Part shown: piece by piece, positions 1 to 10,014 of the stretch | Layout of the letters: every line of letters starts with the position of its first letter | How positions within the stretch are numbered: the first letter of the stretch is position 1 | Assembly (NCBI RefSeq): GCF_001905725.1 | Contig: NZ_LIWB01000007.1 | Coordinates: 186,001-250,000, forward strand | DNA length: 64,000 nt | Reading direction: 5' to 3' | From: Streptomyces sp. CB02400 | GTDB lineage: Bacteria > Actinomycetota > Actinomycetes > Streptomycetales > Streptomycetaceae | Notes under the pieces: generated by a model | Database searches by the model: none | Seen by the model: the letters and a program-made list of their open reading frames with translations, nothing else | Told to the model about the DNA's origin: nothing | Translations under genes and position numbers: made by a program

Positions 1-175
1 TGAGGCTCATCCAGACGCCCTGGACCAGCGGCCAGAGCATGAAGAGGACGAACAGGACGAGGAACGGCAGGGCGAAGAGGAGTCCCGGGGAGAAGGCGCG
101 GCGCGGTGTCGCGCCGGGTCCTCCGGCGGGGCGGGCGGCCTTCGGACGGCCGCGGGAAGCGAGTTCGGTGGACAT
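1..175 (-). CDS. Sugar ABC transporter permease, N-terminal part (runs off window)
   Basis: Only the first 58 codons are inside the window. They read as a short basic N-terminus rich in Arg, Pro and Ala, followed from about residue 33 by a hydrophobic segment (LLFALPFLVLFVLFMLWPLV) ending in QGVWMSL. That is the typical first helix of a MalF/UgpA-type permease of a carbohydrate importer in the cytoplasmic membrane. The gene starts 22 bases after the stop of the binding-protein gene, so the two are very likely one operon, with the rest of the importer to the left of the window. The fit to the family is good; the substrate cannot be read from this piece. Confidence 0.85.
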   Translation of the reverse strand, partial: MSTELASRGRPKAARPAGGPGATPRRAFSPGLLFALPFLVLFVLFMLWPLVQGVWMSL

Positions 176-197
176 CTGCTGCCTCCTTCGCGGCGGC

Positions 198-1568
198 TCA
201 GGCCGGGCTGGGCTTGGAGAGGGCGGTGTTGATCCGCTCGACCATGGCGCGGGCGGCCCGGTCGGGCGCCAGGCCGTCGAGCATGGACTGCTGGAGCACC
301 TGCGACATGGAGTTCTGGAAGTCGGATCCGGCTCCGGCGAACCAGACGGCGGGGTCGAGCACCACGTGGTCGGCCGCCGCCGCGTACCGTGCCTGCGGCT
401 CCAGTCGTGCGTAGGCCTCGGTACGGGTCACCGGCTGGTACGCCGGGATGTGACCGGCCTTCGCCCAGGTCTGGCCGGCCTTGAGGATGGCGGCCACCGC
501 CTGGTGGGTGCGCCTGCGGTGTGCCTCGTCGGGGTCGGGGCGGCGCGGCAGCACGAAGGAGTGGGAGTCGGCGTAGATCGCGGGGGTGCCGAACACCGTG
601 GGGAAGGGCGCCGCCCCGATCTCCGGGTCGGCGGCCCGGAAGGTGCCGAGCTCCCATTCACCGGAGAGGATCATGGCGCTCTGGCTGTTGGTGAAGTTGG
701 CGAGGGCCGCCGGGTAGTCGAGGCGGCGCGGGTTGGCGCGGCCGTCGACCAGTTTCTGCATGAAGGCGATGACCTCGGTCATCGCGTCGACGTTCGCCGT
801 GACGGTGCCGCCGACGGGCAGGTCGAAGTCGTTCCCGGTCTGCCGGTAGAGCCCGTAGAACAGCCGCCAGCCCTGCGCCGTGTCGTTGACGTAGCCGAAG
901 GCGATCCCCTGCTTGCCGGACGCCTTGGCCAGTTCCCGGCCGGCTTCGAGGAACCGCTCGGGGCTGGAGAAGGCGTCCTGGTCGAGGCTTCCGTCGCCGG
1001 TCAGCAGTCCGGCCTCGCGGACGGGGTCCGGGTGGTAGAAGACGATGAACGGGTGGGTGTCCAGCGGTACGGCGAACGTCCGGCCCTGGTACTGGGTGCG
1101 GCCCCACACGGCGTCGGCGAAGTCCTTCTCGCGGACGCCGAATTCGGCCAGCAGGCCGGTGTCCCAGGGGTCGAGCAGTCCCAGGGGGGCGTAGCCCGCC
1201 AGGCGCGACATGTGGGAAATCGCGACGTCCGGGCCGCGCCCGCCGGCCGAGGCCATGGCGAGCTTGGTGTAGTAGGGCGTGCCCCATTCCAGCACGGTCC
1301 GCTCGACGCGGGTGCCGGGCATGTCGGACCCTGCCGTGCCGATCAGTTCGTCGAGCAGGGCGCCGTCGGCGCCGCTGAACAGGTCCCACATGCGCACGGT
1401 GCGCGGATCCGACGAGGCCGCGGCGGAACCGCAGCCGGCGAGGGCCCCGCCGCCGAGGAGTACGGCGGCGGAGGCCAGCGAGGCGCGGAGCAGGCCGCGT
1501 CGGGACGGCGCGGCGCGGTTTCCCAGCGGCCCGGCGGAGGCGGCCCGTGGGCCAGGCAGGTCGACCAT
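198..1568 (-). CDS. Sugar ABC transporter substrate-binding lipoprotein
   Basis: This 456-residue protein is the extracellular sugar-binding component (family 1, MalE/UgpB-like) of an importer whose permease follows 22 bases downstream. The N-terminus has a twin-arginine motif (SRRGLLRAS), a hydrophobic stretch and a lipobox ending LAGC, so it is probably exported by Tat and anchored as a lipoprotein. The mature part has the expected length and patterns such as a GPDVAISH segment and a conserved SGEWELGTF segment. I chose the ATG at 1568 because AAAGG lies 7 bases upstream; an in-frame ATG at 1598 would fall inside the CATCGATG operator. The operator and the neighbouring GH2 gene suggest import of oligosaccharides released by the glycosidases. 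The exact substrate is unknown. Confidence 0.9.
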   Translation of the reverse strand: MVDLPGPRAASAGPLGNRAAPSRRGLLRASLASAAVLLGGGALAGCGSAAASSDPRTVRMWDLFSGADGALLDELIGTAGSDMPGTRVERTVLEWGTPYYTKLAMASAGGRGPDVAISHMSRLAGYAPLGLLDPWDTGLLAEFGVREKDFADAVWGRTQYQGRTFAVPLDTHPFIVFYHPDPVREAGLLTGDGSLDQDAFSSPERFLEAGRELAKASGKQGIAFGYVNDTAQGWRLFYGLYRQTGNDFDLPVGGTVTANVDAMTEVIAFMQKLVDGRANPRRLDYPAALANFTNSQSAMILSGEWELGTFRAADPEIGAAPFPTVFGTPAIYADSHSFVLPRRPDPDEAHRRRTHQAVAAILKAGQTWAKAGHIPAYQPVTRTEAYARLEPQARYAAAADHVVLDPAVWFAGAGSDFQNSMSQVLQQSMLDGLAPDRAARAMVERINTALSKPSPA

Positions 1569-1583
1569 GGCACTACCTTTCTC

Positions 1584-1595
1584 TACATCGATGTA
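1584..1595. promoter_or_regulatory. LacI-type operator, TACATCGATGTA
   Basis: A perfect 12-bp palindrome lies 15 bases upstream of the chosen start of the binding-protein gene. It shares the CATCGATG core with sites in front of the GH2/LacI pair, the GH43 gene and the secreted protein gene at 41.7 kb. Its position next to the start codon would let a bound repressor block transcription of the importer operon. Confidence 0.7.
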
Positions 1596-1676
1596 CATCG
1601 CCGCCGGACGCTGCGGACGACATGCCGTGGGGAGGGGCCCCGGTTCCGGTCGTCCGCCGGGCCGGGTGCGGCGCCG

Positions 1677-3503
<1,827 letters not shown>

Positions 3504-3556
3504 GCTGCTCCTCATCAGTGCAGGTGCGCTGTGTACGGGGTCATGCGACCACACGA

Positions 3557-3570
3557 TTACATCGATGTAA
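3557..3570. promoter_or_regulatory. LacI-type operator, TTACATCGATGTAA
   Basis: A perfect 14-bp palindrome sits in the 177-bp space between the divergent GH2 and LacI genes, 54 bases from the GH2 start and 111 bases from the LacI start. It is the cleanest copy of the CATCGATG-core motif, so the adjacent LacI protein probably regulates both itself and the GH2 gene through it. Confidence 0.8.
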
Positions 3571-3680
3571 ATGGCGGCGGCGGAAAGTTTTCGATGGAAC
3601 GATTCACGTCACCCGCGGCCCGGTCCGACGGAGCTGCCGTTACGATCCCGACAGGCAGCGGGAGGGACGAGAAGGGAAGC

Positions 3681-4694
3681 ATGGGCAGGCCCAGGATCAA
3701 GGACGTCGCGGAGTACGCCGGCGTCTCGGCGAAGACCGTGTCGAACGTCCTCAACGACTACGAGCACGTCTCCGAGCGGACCCGGACCGCGGTGCGGGAG
3801 GCCATCGACGCGCTCGGCTACCGGGTCAACATCGCCGGACGGCAGCTCCGCCGGGGCCGTACGGGCATGATCGCGCTGGCCGTGCCGGACCTGGACGTCG
3901 CCTATTTCGCCGAACTGGCCCGGCACGTCATGGCGGAGACCGAACGCCGGGGCAGCACCACGCTGCTGGTCGAGACCGGCGGACGGCACGAGAAGGAACT
4001 GGCCGCGGTGCGCGGGTTCGACGCCCAGTTCACCGACGGCGTCATTCTCTCGCCGCTCGCCCTGCAACCCCGCGACCTGGCCGATCGTGACACCCGGCTG
4101 CCGCTGGTACTGCTGGGTGAGTGCAACCTGCCCGGCAGCGCCGACCATGTCGCGATCGACAACGTGACGGCGGCGCGCGAGGCGACCGAGCACCTGCTGT
4201 CGCGGGGCCGCCGGCGCATCGCGGTGATCGGCGGTGATCTGCACGGGTCGCGGAACACCAGCCGGCTGCGCACGGTCGGCCACCAGGAGGCCCTGGCCGC
4301 GGCCGGGGTGGCGCTGCCGGACGAACTGGTCCTTCCCGTGCCCGCGTTCCGCTGGGCCGACGGGGCCGCCGCCACCCGCATCCTCATGCGGCTGCCGGAG
4401 CGGCCGGACGCGATGCTCTGCCTCAACGACCACCTGGCGCTGGGCGCGGTGCGGGCCCTGCACGAGGACGGCTGGTCGGTGCCGAAGGACCTCGACGTGG
4501 TCGGGTTCGACGACATCGAGGCCACCCGGTTCAGCATCCCCACCGTCACCACCGTCGCCCCGGACAAGCGGGGCATCGCGCGGCGGGCGGTGGAGCTGCT
4601 GCTGGACCGTATCGACGCGGACGGGCCGGGCGGGCCGGCCGTCGACGAGACGGCGGGGCATCGGCTGATCGTGCGGGAGAGTTCGGGAGGTTGA
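3681..4694 (+). CDS. LacI-family transcriptional regulator 1
   Basis: This 337-residue protein has a LacI helix-turn-helix and hinge at the N-terminus (IKDVAEYAGVSAKTVSNVLN), then a periplasmic-binding-protein-like effector domain. It ends with the usual VVGFDDIEAT and TVAPDKRGIARRAVE segments. It should bind DNA as a dimer and release it on binding a sugar. The ATG at 3681 follows a GAAGGGAAG ribosome binding site; upstream in-frame codons are noncoding. It is divergent from the GH2 gene with a perfect palindromic operator between. A second LacI gene 0.5 kb downstream is a clear paralogue, differing in the recognition helix mainly at Ala versus Ile before KTVSNV. Confidence 0.92.
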   Translation: MGRPRIKDVAEYAGVSAKTVSNVLNDYEHVSERTRTAVREAIDALGYRVNIAGRQLRRGRTGMIALAVPDLDVAYFAELARHVMAETERRGSTTLLVETGGRHEKELAAVRGFDAQFTDGVILSPLALQPRDLADRDTRLPLVLLGECNLPGSADHVAIDNVTAAREATEHLLSRGRRRIAVIGGDLHGSRNTSRLRTVGHQEALAAAGVALPDELVLPVPAFRWADGAAATRILMRLPERPDAMLCLNDHLALGAVRALHEDGWSVPKDLDVVGFDDIEATRFSIPTVTTVAPDKRGIARRAVELLLDRIDADGPGGPAVDETAGHRLIVRESSGG

Positions 4695-5199
4695 GGGAGC
4701 CGGGCCGGTCCAGTTCGGTCCGGGCCTGTCCAGTTCGGTCCGGTCCGGTCCGGGCGACGGCCCGTCCGCCTGTGGGCACGGGGCCGCTCCGGTGGAGGGA
4801 TGCTGTTGGCGAATCCGGCGGCAAGACGCCGACGGGAGCGAACCTCCCACCGGAACGGCCCGTCGACGGCGCGTCGCCGGGAGATTCGCTCCCGGCGTGG
4901 CCCCGGGGCTTGCGCCTGGGAGTGGTCCGGCGGATTCACCGACGGCGTCCGGTGGACGGCGCGGGTCCTCCGGGACGACACTTCCGGTGACGGCCCCGGC
5001 GCCGGCGCCCGGGAGCCGTCCGGTCCGGCGAGGTCCGCGGGGCCGTTCTCGACACGCCCCCTGTTCACGCCTTGTCAGTGTCACGGGACGGCATGTATAA
5101 CGTTGTAAAACTTGAGCCCAGCGGCTCGGCGCACGGCTCATGGTGACGGCACGTATCCGCACCGACCAACCGAGTCGGGCCGCTCACGAAGGGATTGCC
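4695..5199. other. Intergenic region between the two LacI genes
   Basis: About 500 bases without a convincing gene. The first 60 bases are low complexity, with TCCAGTTCGGTCCGG repeated at a 20-base interval from about 4709. The middle has short GC-rich repeats (GGACGGCGCG and similar) but no clear terminator. The last 105 bases carry the operator and promoter of the second LacI gene. Confidence 0.6.
5096..5107. promoter_or_regulatory. LacI-type operator, TATAACGTTGTA
   Basis: An imperfect palindrome (one mismatched pair) with an AACGTT centre, 93 bases before the GTG start of the second LacI gene. It resembles the perfect TTCCAACGTTGGAA in front of the secreted GH2 gene more than the CATCGATG sites, suggesting that regulator 2 prefers this flavour and controls itself. 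Confidence 0.55.
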
Positions 5200-6231
5200 G
5201 TGCGGGTCAGCCTCAAGGACGTCGCCGCGCACGCGGGGGTCTCCATCAAGACCGTCTCCAACGTGGTGAACAACTACCAGCACGTCACCCCGGCCATGCG
5301 CGAGCGTGTCCAGCGGTCCATCGACGCGCTCGGTTACCGGCCCAACCTCGCCGCCAGGCATCTGCGGAAGGGACGTACGGGCATCATCGCGCTCGCCCTG
5401 CCCGAACTCGGGAACCCCTACTTCGCCGAACTGGCCGCCTCCGTCATCGACGCCGCGTCCGAGCACGACTACATCGTGCTGCTCGACCACACCGGGGGCA
5501 TGCGCGAGCAGGAGCTGCTGGTGAGCCAGGGCTTCCGGGCCCGGGTCATCGACGGGCTCATCCTCAGCCCCATCGAGCTGGAGGCCGAGGACCTGCGCGA
5601 CCGCGCCCAGGACGTGCCGCTGGTGCTGCTCGGCGAGCGGGACTACGACCTGCCGTACGACCACATCGCCATCGACAACGTGGCCGCGGCCCGCGCCGCC
5701 GTCCGGCACCTGATCTGCCTGGGGCGCCGGGAGGTGGCGTTCATCGGGGCCCGGCGCGGACGCAGCGAGCCCGCGCAACTGCGCGTGCGCGGCTGGCGCG
5801 AGGAACTGACCGCCGCGGGGCTGTCGGCCGACGAGGGGCTCGTCGCCGCCACCGACGGCTGGGGACACGCAGACGGGGCGCTGGCCATGAACCACATCCT
5901 CGACAGCGGACGGCGGCCCGACGCGGTGTTCGCCTACAACGACCCGATGGCGATCGGGGCGATGCGGGTGCTGCACGAACGGGGGCTGCGGGTACCGGAG
6001 GACATCGCCGTCGTCGGCTTCGACGACGTGATCGAGGGACGCTTCGGGGCGGTGACGCTCACGTCCGTGTCGCCGGACAAGGCCGCCATCGGCCGGCTGG
6101 CGGTGGAGTCGGTACTCGCCCGCCTCAACGACCGGGCGCCGGAGCCGCGCCGGATCTGGGCGGATTACCGACTCGCCGAGCGGGAGAGCACGTTGGGGCG
6201 GCCTGCGGCCGGGAAGGTCACGGACGTCTGA
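5200..6231 (+). CDS. LacI-family transcriptional regulator 2
   Basis: This 343-residue LacI-family repressor has the N-terminal helix-turn-helix LKDVAAHAGVSIKTVSNVVN and a C-terminal sugar-sensing domain with the family segments AYNDPMAIGAMRV and VVGFDDVIEGRFG. The GTG at 5200 is preferred, since GAAGGGA lies 5 bases before it; an upstream ATG at 5140 lacks one. It is close in sequence to regulator 1 throughout, so the pair looks like a tandem duplication that has diverged. Its own promoter has an AACGTT-centred site. The next gene downstream, after about 1 kb, is a pentose-type ABC importer. Likely targets are the operators described here; the inducer sugar is not known. Confidence 0.92.
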   Translation: MRVSLKDVAAHAGVSIKTVSNVVNNYQHVTPAMRERVQRSIDALGYRPNLAARHLRKGRTGIIALALPELGNPYFAELAASVIDAASEHDYIVLLDHTGGMREQELLVSQGFRARVIDGLILSPIELEAEDLRDRAQDVPLVLLGERDYDLPYDHIAIDNVAAARAAVRHLICLGRREVAFIGARRGRSEPAQLRVRGWREELTAAGLSADEGLVAATDGWGHADGALAMNHILDSGRRPDAVFAYNDPMAIGAMRVLHERGLRVPEDIAVVGFDDVIEGRFGAVTLTSVSPDKAAIGRLAVESVLARLNDRAPEPRRIWADYRLAERESTLGRPAAGKVTDV

Positions 6232-6363
6232 CGTACCGGGCGTGCCGCGGGCGGTGCCCGCGGCTTCGGGACGAACCTGTGCCGGGGACACGCCGTCGCG
6301 TGTGCCTGCGCGTCGGCGGCGCTCGCGACACGCCTGAGGCAGTGCCGTCGGGGCGGCCGACAC

Positions 6364-6464
6364 GCCGGAGCCCTTGAGCAGGGGCGCCTCCTGACACACC
6401 GAGCCCTTGAGCAGGGGCGCGCCCTGACACGCCGAAGTCCCTGAGCGGGGGCACGCCCTGACAC
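6364..6464. repeat. Three tandem copies of a 33- to 34-base unit
   Basis: Units at 6364-6397, 6398-6430 and 6431-6464 each run from a GCCGGAGCCC-like start through CTTGAGCAGGGGC to CCTGACAC. The inner part (GCCCTTGAGCAGGGGC) can fold into a small stem. A partial fourth copy is seen around 6627-6653. Confidence 0.75.
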
Positions 6465-6868
6465 GTCGACCGCCGGACGGAAACACCGCGGCGGCGCTCG
6501 CGGAGGCGGGGCCGGCCCGCGCTTGGACGTGCCTACGGCGCCGCCGCACGCCGGATCGGCCGGGGGCGGGTCGAGTGAGCGCGTTGGTACGCGACACGTC
6601 TGTGGAGTCGGCGTGGTCTTGCGTGCCCCTGAGCGGCCGACACGCCGGAGTGCGCGCAGGCCGGCGGCAGTTGGGTGCCCTCGGTGGGCGTGGGGGTTTG
6701 CGCGGCCCGGCGTGTGCGGGGTGCCGTCGCGCCCACCCGTGCCGCCCCAGCGGCACGACTGCCCGCGGTTGGCGGCGGGGCGGGTGCACCGCGGGAGTCC
6801 GTTGCCGTCCGCGTGAGTGCTCAAGTCGGCGACCGGTACCGCTGGTTCGACGAGCCGGGCCCACCACT

Positions 6869-7046
6869 GGGCTGCCGGGGCCGGAGGCCGGTCTTCCCCG
6901 GTACACATGCCGTACACCGACGTGCCTCCTGGCCGCAGAGCCGAAGGCCGGTCTCAGCCGGCACACGCGCCGTACACCGACGTGCCTCATGGGCTCGGGG
7001 GCGGAGCCCGGTCTCCCCGGTACACGCCATGCGCCGACGGCACTTC
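6869..7046. repeat. Three tandem copies of a 60-base unit
   Basis: Units begin near 6869, 6929 and 6989. Each has a GGCCGGTCT-like block, then CCGGTACAC or CCGGCACAC, then CCGTACACCGACGTGCCTC or a variant. The 60-base period is exact between the first two copies; the third is more diverged and slightly shorter. Confidence 0.75.
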
Positions 7047-7057
7047 ACGGCGCACGG

Positions 7058-7071
7058 GGCAAGCGCTTGCC
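7058..7071. promoter_or_regulatory. Palindrome GGCAAGCGCTTGCC upstream of ABC importer
   Basis: A perfect 14-bp palindrome with the CAAGCGCTTG core often seen for LacI-family proteins. It lies 220 bases before the binding-protein gene, outside the operator nearest the gene. It may be a second control site for the importer, perhaps for a regulator not in this window. Confidence 0.45.
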
Positions 7072-7165
7072 GGGGCGAGCGGTGGCCCGGGCGGCGCGGG
7101 AGTGGGCCGCCGTCCGACCCGCCCCGTTCGCTTCGCACCTTGTGCGCAAGGGGTTTACAGCATCC

Positions 7166-7179
7166 TTCCAACGATGTAA
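7166..7179. promoter_or_regulatory. Hybrid LacI-type operator, TTCCAACGATGTAA
   Basis: The left half (TTCCAACG) matches the AACGTT-type palindrome and the right half (CGATGTAA) matches the CATCGATG-type one. It lies 112 bases before the importer's first gene, a position suited to repression. It is not a perfect palindrome. Confidence 0.6.
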
Positions 7180-7290
7180 AACCTCCTTGCGGCGCACCGG
7201 ACGCCGCTTTGCACAGGGGGAGCAGCACCATGTCTGCGCGTCCTTCGGCTCCCCAGTTCCCTTTTCAGCGTCACCCGGATCGGGGTCACC

Positions 7291-8388
7291 ATGCAGCGCA
7301 CCACTCACCGTTCTCACCTTCTCGCCCGTCCCGTGGTCGTGGCCTTGGCCGCCGCCGTGGCCCTGACCGTCACCTCCTGCGCCAAGTCGGAGGACGACGC
7401 GTCGGACAGCAAGAAGTCCCCGGCGGCCGCCGCCGACGCCGAGCAGAAGGTCGTCACGCCGAAGCCGGGCAGCGAGACCTGCACCATCGACGCCTACGGC
7501 GGCGAGAAGATCGACCTGAAGGACGCCACGGTCGGCTTCTCCCAGTCGGAGAAGGAGGCCAATCCGTTCCGCATCGCGGAGACGCAGTCCATCAAGGACG
7601 AGGCGGCCAAGAGAGGCGTCAAGCTGCTCACCGCCAACGCCCAGTCGCAGTTCTCCAAGCAGATCAGCGACGTCCAGACCCTGCTCACCAAGGGCGTCGA
7701 CCTGCTGGTGATCGCCCCGCTCAACTCCGACGGCTGGGACCCGGTGCTGCAGGCCGCCGCCGCGAAGAAGGTCCCGATCGTCACCATCGACCGCAAGATC
7801 AACGCCACCCCCTGCAAGGACTACGTCTCCTTCATCGCCTCGGACTTCGTCGAGCAGGGCCGCCGCGCCGCCGACCAGATGATCGAGGCCACCGGCGGCA
7901 AGGGCGAGGTCGCCATCCTGCTGGGCTCGGCCGGGAACAACGTCACCACCGAGCGCACCAAGGGCTTCAAGGAGCGCGTCGCCGAGAAGGCCCCCGACCT
8001 GAAGGTCGTCTTCGAGCAGACCGGTGACTTCACCCGTGAGAAGGGCCAGCAGGTCACCGAGCAGCTCATCCAGTCCAACCCCGGCATCAAGGGAATCTAC
8101 GCGGAGAACGACGAGATGGGCCTGGGCGCGGTCGCCGCGCTGAAGGGCGCCGGCAAGAAGGCCGGCGACGTCGAGATCATCACGGTCGACGGTACGCGCA
8201 ACGCCGTCCAGGGCGTCGTCGACGGCTGGATCAGCGGCGTCATCGAGTCCAACCCGAGGTTCGGCCCGCTGGCGTTCCAGACGCTGGACGACTTCACCCA
8301 GGGCGAGGAAGTCCCCCAGGACATCGTGATCCAGGACAGCGCCTACGACGCCGACAACGCCGAGCAGGACCTCGGCAAGGCCTACTGA
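7291..8388 (+). CDS. Pentose/galactofuranose-type ABC transporter binding lipoprotein
   Basis: This 365-residue protein is a periplasmic-binding-protein family 2 (RbsB/YtfQ-like) sugar receptor. It has a signal sequence with the lipobox TVTSC, a 40-residue acidic linker, then a two-lobed domain. Family segments are VGFSQSEKEANPF near the start, VDLLVIAPLNSDGWD, and YAENDEMGLGAV with ITVDGTR. The asparagine- and aspartate-rich pocket suits a monosaccharide. It resembles the YtfQ galactofuranose receptor more than RbsB, but relatives also bind arabinose. It heads a four-gene operon with ATPase and two permeases, and a stem-loop after its stop probably keeps its mRNA more abundant than the rest. 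Confidence 0.92.
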   Translation: MQRTTHRSHLLARPVVVALAAAVALTVTSCAKSEDDASDSKKSPAAAADAEQKVVTPKPGSETCTIDAYGGEKIDLKDATVGFSQSEKEANPFRIAETQSIKDEAAKRGVKLLTANAQSQFSKQISDVQTLLTKGVDLLVIAPLNSDGWDPVLQAAAAKKVPIVTIDRKINATPCKDYVSFIASDFVEQGRRAADQMIEATGGKGEVAILLGSAGNNVTTERTKGFKERVAEKAPDLKVVFEQTGDFTREKGQQVTEQLIQSNPGIKGIYAENDEMGLGAVAALKGAGKKAGDVEIITVDGTRNAVQGVVDGWISGVIESNPRFGPLAFQTLDDFTQGEEVPQDIVIQDSAYDADNAEQDLGKAY

Positions 8389-8396
8389 TCCGCTCC

Positions 8397-8417
8397 GGGG
8401 CCCGGTCCCCGGGCCCC
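8397..8417 (+). terminator. Intercistronic stem-loop after the binding-protein gene
   Basis: Nine-base arms GGGGCCCGG and CCGGGCCCC enclose a three-base loop, 9 bases after the stop and 38 before the next start. Such stem-loops in importer operons usually act as a partial terminator or protect the upstream mRNA, giving excess receptor over transporter. Confidence 0.6.
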
Positions 8418-8454
8418 CTGTCCGTCCGTCACCACTTTCTTCCTGGAGGCACAG

Positions 8455-10014
8455 GTGGCTCCCCCCGCCGAAGTCCTCGCCGTCCGCGGACTGAGCAAGT
8501 CCTTCCCCGGCGTCCGGGCCCTGGACGACGTGGACCTGACCCTGCACCCCGGTGAGGTCCACGCCCTGATCGGCGAGAACGGCGCCGGCAAGTCGACCCT
8601 CATCAAGCTCCTCACCGGGGTCTACCGGCCCGACGCCGGTGACATCGTTTTCCAGGGCCGTGACGTCTCCTTCGCCACCCCGCTGGAGGCCCAGAAGGCC
8701 GGGATCTCGACCATCTACCAAGAGGTCAACCTCATCCCGCTGCTGAGCGTGGCCCGCAACCTCTTCCTGGGCCGCGAACCGCGCACCCGTCTCGGCCTGC
8801 TGGACTTCGCCCGCATGAACCGGGAGGCCGAGGAGGCGCTGAGCGCCCACGGCGTCCGGGTGGACGTCCGCCGGCCGTTGCGCACCCTCGGTGTCGGCGC
8901 GCAGCAGATGGTCGCCCTGGCGCGTGCCGTGGCGAGCGAGGCCCGGATCGTCATCATGGACGAGCCGACCTCGTCCCTGGAACCGCGGGAGGTCGAGACG
9001 CTGTTCTCGGTCATCCGCCGACTGCGCGACGAGGGCATCGCCGTCGTCTACGTCAGCCACCGTCTCGACGAGCTGTACGCCGTGTGCGACACGGTGACCG
9101 TGCTGCGCGACGGCCGTCGCGTGCACCACGGGCGCCTCGCCGACCTCGACCGGCTCTCCCTGGTGTCGACCATGCTGGGCCGGGAGCTGGGCGAGGTCCG
9201 TCAGGAGGGCCTGACGAAGTTCACCGGCGACCACCACGCCGCCGACAGCCGACCCGTGCTGGAGGCCCGTGGACTGACGGTGCCGCACAAGCTGCGCGAG
9301 GTGTCGGTGAGCATCCGTCCCGGCGAGGTCGTCGGTCTCGGCGGGCTGCTCGGCTCCGGACGCACCGAGACCGCGAAGGCCATCTCCGGTGCCCTCGGCA
9401 CGAGTTCGGGCAGTGTGACGGTGGCCGGGGTCCCGTTGCGCGGCGGCTCCACCCCGGCCGCCATCCGGGCGGGCATCAGTCTGCTGCCGGAGGACCGCAA
9501 GAGCGAGGGCATCGTGCCCGGTCTGTCGGTCCGCGAGAACATCTCGCTGGCGGTCCTGCCCCGGCTCTCCCGCTTCGGCCTGGTCTCCGAGGCGCGCGTC
9601 GACAGCATCGTGGACACCTTCATCGAGCGGCTGCGCATCAAGGCGTCCTCGCCGCAGCAGAAGGTCGGTGAACTCTCCGGCGGAAACCAGCAGAAGGTGC
9701 TGCTCGCCCGCTGGCTGGCGATGAACCCCAAGGTCCTGCTCCTGGACGAGCCCACCCGGGGCATCGACGTCGGGGCCAAGGCCGAGGTGCAGAAACTCGT
9801 GGACGAACTGGCCGCGGACGGCCTGGGCGTCCTGCTCATCTCCTCCGACCTGGAGGAACTGATCGAAGGGTCCGACCGCGTGGTCGTACTGAAGGACGGT
9901 GCGGTCGTCGGCGAGCTGACCGGCGACGAGGTCACCGAGGACAAGCTGATGCGGACCATCGCCGGGCACGCCCCGGACCGGGACGCGGTCGAGGAGGCGG
10001 CCACCGATGGCTGA
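8455..10014 (+). CDS. Sugar ABC transporter ATPase with two nucleotide-binding domains
   Basis: This 519-residue protein is the CUT2-class ATPase (RbsA/YtfR/AraG type), a tandem of two ATP-binding domains. The first has Walker A GENGAGKST and Walker B IVIMDEP; its signature loop is degenerate (GVGAQQMVALARA). The second has a diverged Walker A region around GGLLGSGRTE, as usual for this class, with signature LSGGNQQKV and Walker B VLLLDEPTRGID. The GTG at 8455 has CTGGAGG 6 bases before it. It overlaps the next permease gene by 8 bases, showing translational coupling. It powers uptake of the sugar bound by the upstream lipoprotein. Confidence 0.93.
   Translation: MAPPAEVLAVRGLSKSFPGVRALDDVDLTLHPGEVHALIGENGAGKSTLIKLLTGVYRPDAGDIVFQGRDVSFATPLEAQKAGISTIYQEVNLIPLLSVARNLFLGREPRTRLGLLDFARMNREAEEALSAHGVRVDVRRPLRTLGVGAQQMVALARAVASEARIVIMDEPTSSLEPREVETLFSVIRRLRDEGIAVVYVSHRLDELYAVCDTVTVLRDGRRVHHGRLADLDRLSLVSTMLGRELGEVRQEGLTKFTGDHHAADSRPVLEARGLTVPHKLREVSVSIRPGEVVGLGGLLGSGRTETAKAISGALGTSSGSVTVAGVPLRGGSTPAAIRAGISLLPEDRKSEGIVPGLSVRENISLAVLPRLSRFGLVSEARVDSIVDTFIERLRIKASSPQQKVGELSGGNQQKVLLARWLAMNPKVLLLDEPTRGIDVGAKAEVQKLVDELAADGLGVLLISSDLEELIEGSDRVVVLKDGAVVGELTGDEVTEDKLMRTIAGHAPDRDAVEEAATDG

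Larger units (their letters stand above)
6232..7290. other. Long noncoding region with two sets of tandem repeats
   Basis: About 1 kb separates the second LacI gene from the ABC importer. Open frames here are on both strands, have no family resemblance, and simply follow the GC skew and repeats, so I do not call a gene. It holds a three-copy 34-base repeat, a three-copy 60-base repeat, a GGCAAGCGCTTGCC palindrome and a half-and-half LacI operator close to the importer. Confidence 0.6.

Noticed and set aside
4706..4755. GTCCAGTTCGGTCCGG low-complexity repeat considered as a regulatory array
   Set aside because: Only two full copies just after a stop codon; more likely slippage in GC-rich spacer DNA.
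5065..6990. A 641-codon open frame on the minus strand opposite the second LacI gene
   Set aside because: It is the shadow of a well-supported LacI gene and shows no family features.
6364..7046. Repeat arrays considered as a CRISPR
   Set aside because: Units are directly adjacent without unique spacers, differ from one another, and no cas genes are present.
6575..7366. A 263-codon open frame on the plus strand across the repeats
   Set aside because: Composition is typical of noncoding high-GC frames, there is no ribosome site, it overlaps the importer start, and its repeats follow the DNA repeats.
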